This document shows, in pieces, positions 1-6,626 of a stretch of 10,820 bases of DNA. The notes beneath the pieces were generated by a model, which was not told the DNA's origin, made no database searches, and worked only from the letters and a program-made list of their open reading frames with translations. The stretch spans positions 1 to 10,820 of the forward strand of contig JAJJLU010004644.1 in NCBI GenBank assembly GCA_023807065.1. The letters are read 5' to 3'. This DNA is from Isotricha intestinalis. Taxonomy: Eukaryota; Ciliophora; Litostomatea; Vestibuliferida; Isotrichidae. The stretch's first letter is position 1; every line of letters begins with the position of its first letter. The position numbers were made by a program, and so were the translations under genes.

Positions 1-74
1 TGATTTTGACTGATTGAGGGAAGTGGAGGTGTCCTATCTCCTTCTATAACATCTAAAATACTTTGAATTATCAT
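1..74 (-). CDS. Possible 5' end of a gene running off the left edge (or a relic)
   Basis: On the minus strand an ATG at 74-72 opens 24 codons with no stop to the window edge. The stretch is clearly richer in G/C than its surroundings and reads as non-repetitive protein, beginning MIIQSILDVI and continuing EGDRTPPLPSISQN. Just upstream (about 165-85, minus strand, another frame) is a second coding-like stretch containing VVEVAHLLRNHQTIGEIL that meets a TAG. The two could be one gene with a frameshift, or a degraded copy; I see no GT...AG intron that joins them. I do not recognise the family. The start is uncertain and only the composition and open frame support the call. Confidence 0.3.
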   Translation of the reverse strand, partial: MIIQSILDVIEGDRTPPLPSISQN

Positions 75-606
75 CCTATGTATGATATTGGAAGAGTAAG
101 ATTTCTCCTATTGTTTGATGGTTCCTCAGAAGATGAGCAACTTCAACTACATTATTATATGTATAAATATTTTTTCATTTTATTTATTGTTTTACTAGAT
201 AATTCACTTGAAAAAAAAATTTTATTATATCAATTGAAGAGCAATCCAATATTTCTTTTAAAAATATTCCTTTCAACAAATAGAAATTTTTGAGATAGAA
301 GTTAGAAAAATATTGAATTCATTTTATAATTTTTTTTTTTTTTGAAAATATCATTTAAACAAAGAATATATTTTGATGGTTTTTATTGTCAATTTATATT
401 TTATTTATTTTTTTTCTTGAAATAATAATAATTTTTATTATAGAAAAAAAAAGATGCAAATAATAAAAAATTATAAAGATAAATAAAATCAATATATATT
501 TTACTTTGATTTATAAAGAATTAATTTTTAATGAATTCAGAAAAAGTGAATTCAAAGAAGAGATTATTATGATTATAATATTTACAGTTTATAATAATAA
601 ATAAAA

Positions 607-648
607 AATAAAATTTTGTTTTTATTATTTTAAAAACAAAATTTTATT
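607..648. repeat. Perfect 18-bp inverted repeat (hairpin)
   Basis: The arms 607-624 (AATAAAATTTTGTTTTTA) and 631-648 are perfect reverse complements separated by a 6-nt loop (625-630). It lies 350 bp upstream of the protease-like gene, not next to a gene end, so a terminator role is not supported. In DNA this rich in A/T, short palindromes arise easily; 18 perfect pairs, including two G:C pairs, is still notable. Confidence 0.7.
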
Positions 649-995
649 AAAAGAGCTTTATACTTATTAATTAGTTTTTAAATTTCTATTTTTTGATGGA
701 ACTTAAATAAAATATTTTAAATTAAAGAATCAATAATTATCCTATAGACATTGACTTTAGATTTTTACACAAATAATTTAAAAAAAAATAGTGTTAACTC
801 TGTTTTGACTTTTCTAACAGGAAAACATTTAAAAATCAAATAACTCTAATTTTAAACTATCATTAAACCAATTCTTCTTAAAAAAGAATTTTAAATTTAG
901 AAATAATAATAAATGTATCATATTTCTGTAACTAATAATATTATTTTATTTTTTATATCTTATAATTTTGTAATTTTATTTTTTGGTAAAGAATA

Positions 996-1694
996 ATGGA
1001 TAATTATAAAGATTTTTATTATCCAGAAAAAAAAACTTTTGGAAACAAGCCATTGTCAATGAAAATTTTAGGAAAATGTTTAACAAAAGTAACTGCAATA
1101 TGTAAAATTTTGAAAGAAAATGGAGGTGGAAGTGGTTTTTTTTGTAAAATAAAATTTGAAAATAATGAATTAATCGGTTTATTTACAAATAATCATATTT
1201 TAAATAAAGAAGACATAGAATTAAATAATATAATTCAAATTGAGAATGATGGTATAAAAAAATATATTCAAATAACAAAAGAAAGGCTAGTTTGTACAAA
1301 TTATAAATTAGATTATACTTTCATTCAAGTTTTGCCAAAGGATAATTTTAATAATTATTTTGAAATTTATGATAAGATTAATATTAATCAGCTTAATAAA
1401 GAATATAAAGATAAAACGATTATTATGATGCAATACCCAGAATTACAGGATTCTTCTTTTGGATATGGAAGAATCAATGAAATTAATGATTATCACTTTT
1501 TGCATACAATTGCTACTGAAGAAGGTTCTTCTGGTTTTCCAATAATTTTATCTGATGATAATTTAAATGTTATTGGAATTCATTGTGGAAAAACTGATAG
1601 AGATAATTTAAATAGAGGGGCTAATATGAAAAAAATTTTAGAAGATATTCAACAAAAGTTTTCCAATCTACAAATAATTTATATGAGAATGTAG
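996..1694 (+). CDS. Trypsin-like (S1-fold) serine protease domain protein
   Basis: The 232-residue open frame has the three trypsin-fold landmarks in order: FTNNHIL with His67, LDYTFIQV with Asp106, and EEGSSGFPI with Ser179 as the likely nucleophile, followed by the core strand IGIHCGK at about 193-199. The GGGSGFFCKI stretch before the histidine is the usual beta-strand leading to it. These residues are seen directly; the S1/HtrA-like assignment follows from family knowledge. There is no signal peptide or membrane segment, so a cytosolic protein is likely. The frame ends at TAG 1692-1694, but an overlapping frame (offset by -1) continues as good coding sequence, so the original protein was probably longer (see next entries). 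No intron is needed inside this domain. Substrate unknown. Confidence 0.8.
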   Translation: MDNYKDFYYPEKKTFGNKPLSMKILGKCLTKVTAICKILKENGGGSGFFCKIKFENNELIGLFTNNHILNKEDIELNNIIQIENDGIKKYIQITKERLVCTNYKLDYTFIQVLPKDNFNNYFEIYDKININQLNKEYKDKTIIMMQYPELQDSSFGYGRINEINDYHFLHTIATEEGSSGFPIILSDDNLNVIGIHCGKTDRDNLNRGANMKKILEDIQQKFSNLQIIYMRM

Positions 1695-3675
1695 ATAATA
1701 CATTTATGCAAATTAATCCATATTATAATCAAGAAATTGGATTTCAATATTATAATTATGATAATTTGAATTATGGAAATCAAAATTTTACAGCAAATTA
1801 AAATCCACAAAATTATTACCATTTTCAACCTTTACAACCTTTTCAAAATGTTCAAACTATTCAAAAAATTCAACCATTAGGAAAAAAAAAATGGTTTGAC
1901 AAATATTTAGATCTTTATTCTTTCTCTCAATTAAAGAATAATCAAAGTAAATGGTAAAATATTTTATAAAACAAACAGTTTGTAAAATGATAAATATAAA
2001 ATAATATAGTAAGTAAATAAATATCATATATATTAAGGTGTGGGTAAAAATAATAATATAGTATTATAGCAAGTAAGAAATTTAATAACAACAAATTTAG
2101 TGAGTAAGAAATATAATAATAATAAAGTATGTAGGAATTAAAAAATATAATTATTGTAGGAGGTAAAATATAATATTATTCTAGTTGGTAATTAATTTAT
2201 AATCAAATTTTAGGAAGTAATAAATAAAATAATATTTAAGTATGTACAAAATATAATAATAAAAATATTCTATAGGTTGTATAGATAAAATAATATAAAA
2301 ATATAGTAAGTATAAAAATTTAATCATAAAATTAATAGAAAGTCAAAAATATTATTTTGAAGATAATTAGTGGGTAAGAAAAATAAAAATATATAATCTT
2401 AAAGTTCGTAAAATATATATTAATTCTATGTAGAAAATAAGAAATCAACAATAAAAGTTTATAGGGGGTTAAAAAATTTAATCATATATTACAGTCTGTA
2501 TAAATTTCAATAAAAATATTAAAAGTTTGTAAAATATAGGAATAATTATAACAATATAGAGGGTTAAAATATAATAATAATATTAGTCAATAAAAAATAT
2601 CAATTAAAAAAATATAGCATGTAAATAATATAAAATAATCTTATAGAATGTAAAAGATAAAAAAAATAATACAATAGAAAGTAAAGAAAATCGTAATAAT
2701 AATATTAAATAGAAAATAAAAAAATTATAAAAAAATTAAAGCAAGCAAAATATTATTAATAATTTAAAAAGAGAGTTAAATATAAAAATGATCCTTTAAT
2801 AGTAAGTAAGAAATAATAATAATAATGTAGAAAGTAAAGATTGTTAAAAATAATATAAAAGTGAGTTAAGATAATAATAATCAAAAATTGTAGATTGTAA
2901 AGAATATATAAATAATAAAAATTTAATTGAGTAAAAATATAATATTATAATGATAATAGGTTGTAAAAATAACAATAATATTCTAATAGTGAGTAAGAAC
3001 ATAATAATAATATATAGTGAGTAAAAAATAGGATATTATATTATTCTAGCTTGTAAAAAATGCAATAAAAATAATATTAGGATGTAATAAATATTATTAA
3101 TATATATTATTATAGGGGGTAATTATTTTATTAATATTATAGGAGGTAAGAAATATAATAATATAGTATGTATAATATTAATATAAAAATATTAAAGAAT
3201 GTTAGAAATTCAATAAAATGATAGGAAGTAAAAAAAATTAAAAAATATAAAGTGCATTGTATATGATAAAATTCATTATAGGGAGAAAGATACATTTATA
3301 TAATATTATAGTAAGTAAGAAATATTGTAATTATAGAATGTAAGGATTTTTATGATTTTATAGTTCGTAAGAAATATATTAAAAATAAAGAAAGTAAATA
3401 TTTAATTTTAGAAAATAATAGCAAGTAAATAAAAGTATATTAAAAATGAGTATGTATGAATAAAATCTAAAAAAAGTTTGTATGAAAACATCATAATAAT
3501 TATAAAGAAAGTTAGATTTAATTATTATTTTTTTTGATGGTATTTATTATTTTCTTTTATATTTTAGTAAAAAGTAATTTTTGTTATTAATATAAGCTGG
3601 TAAACTTTTTGATTTATTTTCAGTGGGTATTTTATTTAATTAAATGTTAGATATGAATTTATCATTGAAGACTAA
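1685..3675 (+). CDS. Q-rich linker plus micro-exon-encoded zinc-ribbon-like C-terminal domain
   Basis: Exon 1685-1953 reads, in the frame that starts at 1685, as an N/Y/Q-rich then Q/P-rich linker (for example QPLQPFQNVQTIQKIQPLG) ending with an incomplete codon TG at 1952-1953. It contains one in-frame TAA at 1799-1801. From 1954 the coding sequence is split into 56 micro-exons and a final exon 3651-3675. Joined at the marked boundaries they add 67 residues without a stop, starting CFKCGNDMSW and ending LKCKNCGYEFIIED, then TAA 3673-3675. Two CxxC pairs flanking about 51 residues suggest a zinc-binding ribbon. The tail is best read as the C-terminus of the upstream protease-like protein, from which it is separated by a -1 frameshift near 1680. 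Whether the gene is intact is uncertain: the frameshift and TAA could be real lesions or sequence errors. No separate ATG after the TAA would start the tail alone. Confidence 0.65.
1954..3650 (+). repeat. Tandem array of 57 tiny introns separated by 3-6 nt exons
   Basis: The repeating unit is GTAAG-like donor, 21-32 nt of A/T, TAG/AAG acceptor, then three variable bases before the next donor. Micro-exon starts: 1979, 2010, 2038*, 2070, 2101, 2128, 2160, 2185, 2214, 2241, 2276, 2307, 2339, 2371, 2405, 2434, 2465, 2495, 2526, 2560, 2587, 2618, 2647, 2678, 2713, 2742, 2772, 2803, 2831, 2862, 2894, 2928, 2960, 2990, 3018, 3050, 3081, 3116, 3143, 3167, 3198, 3225, 3253*, 3282, 3312, 3337, 3364, 3391, 3422, 3451, 3477, 3508, 3537, 3568*, 3597, 3624 (* = 6 nt, all others 3 nt). 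Intron lengths sum to 1520 nt (mean 26.7) and exons to 177 nt, exactly filling 1954-3650. All introns are phase 2. Fifty of 57 are GT...AG. Read in phase 2 there is no stop; phases 0 and 1 have at least ten and eight. The length and GTA...TAG ends match ciliate introns of the Paramecium type. Splicing itself is inferred. Confidence 0.85.
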
Positions 3676-4042
3676 GAAACTTTCCATATAATTGAATAAT
3701 AATTATATATGAGAGATAATTATAAATATTAAAATCTATAAAGAACATATATATAATTTTTAGAAAAAATTAAAATTTTTTTGATGAATATATTGTAATT
3801 GAAAGTCTTTAATTGAAAAAAAATAAAAAAAATAAAAAGAATAATTAAATTATTTATTTAATTGATTTTTTATTTAAATCTTTATAAAAGATAAAAAAAT
3901 AAATCCCTAATCTTAAGAACTATTTATAATTCATAATTCTTAATAAATAATATTTTTATTTCATTTATATTCCAGAAGAAAATTAAATGAACAATGGAAA
4001 AATAATTATCTAAAATAAATTTAATCATAAAAAACAATTGTA
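3676..4042. other. Convergent intergenic region
   Basis: This lies between the 3' end of the micro-exon gene (plus strand) and the 3' end of the coiled-coil gene (minus strand), so it should hold two transcript ends. It is A/T runs with stops in every frame. I see no gene, and no distinctive terminator or polyadenylation motif can be picked out because AATAAA-like words occur everywhere. Confidence 0.6.
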
Positions 4043-5206
4043 TTAATATTCCTTTGAAGTCGATTTTAAATTTAACAAAGATCTATTTCCACTTTTACTT
4101 GTTTTTTTACTATTATTAATGTTAATGGTAGAAAGAGAAAAATTATTTTTTTTATCTCTTCTTAAAGAAAATTTAGAACTTGGAATTGCACTAGTAATTT
4201 TATTATATCTTAAATAACTATAATTATTATTATTACTTTGATTATAATTTATTCCATAACTAAAATATTTTTTAACAATATCAATTTTTTTGTTGCTGTC
4301 ATCAATTATTTTTTGTTTTTTAATTTTTTTTTTTTCTCCTATAATTTTAGTGAAAATATCACCTTCATTATTATGATTATTAGATATATTATTCTTTTTT
4401 TTTTTATTTTCATGAAAAGAACTCTTTGGAGATTTTAAATCATAAGACAAAGAATTATTGTGTTTTGCATTTTTATTTTTTTTATTTCTAAAACTTGAAG
4501 ATATATTTTGTTTAATTATTAAGTTTAAAGATTTATGATTTTTATTTTTATAATTTTTTTTTGAAGAAGAAATAGTTACTGAATTAAATTCATTTAATTC
4601 AGAAATTTTTTTATTTAATTTTTCTATTTCATTATGATAATTTGAAATTAAAATATCTGAATTTTTTTTTTCTAATTCTAATTTAACAATTTCATTTTTT
4701 AAATTTGAATTTTCTCTTCTTAAAATTTCTATTTCATTTTCTTTTCTATCGTTATTTAAAAATTCTCCTCCATCATATTTTAATTTTTCTTTTAATTCCT
4801 CAAATTCAATTTCCATTTCCATATAATTTCTTAAAGTTTTTTCAAAAGAATCTTTTTGAATTTTATAAATTAAAATTTGTTTAATATAATTTCTTAAATC
4901 GTTTTCTAATTTTTTTATTTGATTTTCATATATGAAAAAATCATTTTCTTTAAAATTGATTTTTTTTTCATTTTTTATTTTTTTCTTTTCTTCTTCTAAT
5001 TTTCTTTTTATTAATATTGGAATTGATTCTTTGATATAATTTATTATTGTGGGAATTTCTGTTCTTATAATTAATTCTTCATAATTATTTGACTCTATTT
5101 CTATTTTTTTTCCGATAATTTCTTCTTTTATTTCTATATATAATTCATATACTTTTATTCTATTTTCATATTCATTATTTGATATTTCAACAAATGAATT
5201 TGTCAT
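4043..5206 (-). CDS. Coiled-coil protein with basic low-complexity tail, function unknown
   Basis: The 387-residue protein has no signal peptide or membrane segment. Residues about 1-80 are mixed helix, rich in E, I and K. Residues about 92-210 have heptad-like spacing of L/I with E/K, including FEELKEKLKYDGGEF and EIEILRRENSNLKNEI, typical of a coiled coil. Residues about 210-387 are basic and N/S/K-rich, probably disordered. The central stretch resembles long coiled-coil proteins I associate with ciliates, but that is recollection and not a search result. A structural or cytoskeletal role is a guess. The start is the first ATG of an open frame and sits in A-rich context; the gene ends with TAA. 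The Ras gene lies 172 bp upstream on the same strand, each presumably with its own promoter. Confidence 0.75.
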   Translation of the reverse strand: MTNSFVEISNNEYENRIKVYELYIEIKEEIIGKKIEIESNNYEELIIRTEIPTIINYIKESIPILIKRKLEEEKKKIKNEKKINFKENDFFIYENQIKKLENDLRNYIKQILIYKIQKDSFEKTLRNYMEMEIEFEELKEKLKYDGGEFLNNDRKENEIEILRRENSNLKNEIVKLELEKKNSDILISNYHNEIEKLNKKISELNEFNSVTISSSKKNYKNKNHKSLNLIIKQNISSSFRNKKNKNAKHNNSLSYDLKSPKSSFHENKKKKNNISNNHNNEGDIFTKIIGEKKKIKKQKIIDDSNKKIDIVKKYFSYGINYNQSNNNNYSYLRYNKITSAIPSSKFSLRRDKKNNFSLSTININNSKKTSKSGNRSLLNLKSTSKEY

Positions 5207-5378
5207 TTTTTATTTTTTTGAATTGAATTTTTTTCAAAATGAATAATGATTTTTATAATTCAATTATTTAATTTATAAAATATTAATATTTAATCACATT
5301 TAAATTCAAAAAACAAAAAAAATTTTTTTTCGAACAATAAATTTTATTTATAAAATAAAAAACATAAATCTCAAATAA

Positions 5379-5978
5379 TTAAAAAATTATACATCTACAT
5401 CCAATATTATCTTTATCATTTTTTTCGCAATCCTTCAAATATTTATTCCACTTATTATAAAGTAAATTTATAATATTATTACAATTGGTATTATCTTTAG
5501 CAGAACATTCAACATAATCAACTTTCCATAATTTACTTATTTTTTCAGCTTCTTCAATTGTAACTTCTCTTTCATTATTTAAATCACTTTTATTTCCAAT
5601 TAAAATAATGGGAATATTTTTATTACCTTTGATTTCAATGATTTTATCTCTTTTTTTCAATAAATAATCAAAACTTTCTTTATCATTAATTGCAAAAACT
5701 AAAATAAAAGCGTCTCCATTTGTTATCCAAGAATATAATAAATTTTGATAATCTTGTTCTCCTGCTGTATCTAATATTTCTAAATTTATTTGTTTGGAAT
5801 TTATATTTACTACTAAATTATATTTGTCTTCTATTGTTGGATCATGCTGTTCGGGATATTCTATATTTATTAATCTATTTGTTATTGAAGTTTTACCTAC
5901 AACTCCTTTTCCTATTATTGTTATGTGGATATCTATTTTGTTAAGAGGATTTGAAGATAGGGAATTTGTGTCTTTCAT
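5379..5978 (-). CDS. Ras-family small GTPase
   Basis: The full-length 199-residue small GTPase has every G box: P-loop GKGVVGKT (23-30), switch I Thr48 in DPTIED, DTAG (70-73), NKSD (129-132) and SAK (159-161). It ends in CRCIIF, a CAAX box with Cys196; the final Phe favours geranylgeranylation, and Cys194 could be acylated. It should therefore act as a membrane-attached GTP/GDP switch. The residue at the Ras Gln61 position is Glu74, with Gln at 75, so intrinsic GTP hydrolysis may differ from classical Ras. Subfamily (Ras/Rap/Rheb-like) cannot be settled here. No introns are needed. The CAAX box lying directly before TAA is good evidence that TAA is a true stop in this genome. The gene is transcribed divergently from the ribulokinase gene. 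Confidence 0.93.
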   Translation of the reverse strand: MKDTNSLSSNPLNKIDIHITIIGKGVVGKTSITNRLINIEYPEQHDPTIEDKYNLVVNINSKQINLEILDTAGEQDYQNLLYSWITNGDAFILVFAINDKESFDYLLKKRDKIIEIKGNKNIPIILIGNKSDLNNEREVTIEEAEKISKLWKVDYVECSAKDNTNCNNIINLLYNKWNKYLKDCEKNDKDNIGCRCIIF

Positions 5979-6626
5979 TTTTTTTAAATATTTTTTTCTT
6001 TTGTATAATTTTTGAATATTTTTAAAAAAATAATAAAGGAAGAAGTAGTTTTAATTTAAAGTTTAGATTTTTAATTGAAAATCATTAAGTATTAATTAAA
6101 TTAAAAAAAATATTATCTAAATATGATTATATTTTTCATAAAAATAAAGTAATTCATTTTTTATCCTCTTGTTTCATTATTATTCAAATTTTTTTCTAAA
6201 ATTTTATTTCATTATTTCATTTCATTTTTTAATATAATTTTTATTTATTTTTTTCAATGATTTTTTATATATTTAATTAGTTTAGTTTACTTATAATTTT
6301 GATATCAAAAAAAATAAATAATTTTACGATTTATTCAAATATTTTTTATAAACTTTATTAATAAATCATTAATATTTTTTTAAAGTAGTATTGTATTTTG
6401 AAATATATCATAAAATATAATAATTTATTTAATTTAAAACATTACTAATTCATTAAATTGAATAAATCATAATAATAAAATTATAATAAAATTGTTTAAA
6501 CATAATATTTTAAATTTATATAAAATATGAGTATAATATTTATTACATCATATATAAAAAAGAAAAATCTTTAAAAAAATAATAAAAAAAAATTATAAAT
6601 TCCTAAATTATAAAATATCAAATAAA
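5979..6626. promoter_or_regulatory. Divergent intergenic region between Ras and ribulokinase genes
   Basis: These 648 bp separate two genes transcribed away from each other, so both promoters must lie here. The sequence is nearly all A/T with short T-runs and A-runs; no gene, tRNA or distinctive motif is visible. The call rests on gene orientation only. Confidence 0.45.

Larger units (their letters stand above)
1..995. other. AT-rich flank upstream of the protease-like gene
   Basis: Apart from the coding-like left edge (about 1-165) and the hairpin at 607-648, this stretch is A/T runs with frequent stops in all frames. I see no convincing gene, tRNA or rRNA. The start codon at 996 is preceded by the A-rich context usual for starts in this window (A runs directly before ATG in the other genes too). 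No clear TATA box can be singled out in such A/T-rich DNA. Confidence 0.6.

Noticed and set aside
63..293. Plus-strand frame of 76 codons
   Set aside because: It starts only at a TTG, and after about residue 35 becomes A/T-run sequence; the coding signal in this area fits the minus strand better.
1691..1793. A GT...AG intron joining the protease frame to the Q-rich frame
   Set aside because: Acceptors at 1733 and 1793 give lengths that lead to the wrong frame, and 43 or 103 nt is outside the 21-32 nt range seen in this gene.
1799..1801. TAA decoded as glutamine, as in some ciliates
   Set aside because: The Ras gene ends at its CAAX box with TAA, and the coiled-coil, kinase and pepsin-like genes also end with TAA, so general reassignment is unlikely; local readthrough is not excluded.
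1954..3650. Reading the array as a CRISPR, a satellite repeat or internal eliminated sequences
   Set aside because: There are no fixed-length spacers or conserved repeats as in CRISPR. A satellite would not keep exact 3-nt spacing with a single open phase. TA-to-TA excision would leave 7-nt pieces and break the frame, while GT...AG removal keeps it.
4238..4438. Plus-strand frame opposite the coiled-coil gene
   Set aside because: It is the F/I/N-rich antisense shadow of an A-rich minus-strand gene.
5720..6015. Two plus-strand frames opposite the Ras gene
   Set aside because: They are antisense to the P-loop to switch II region of a complete GTPase and have low-complexity L/I/F content.
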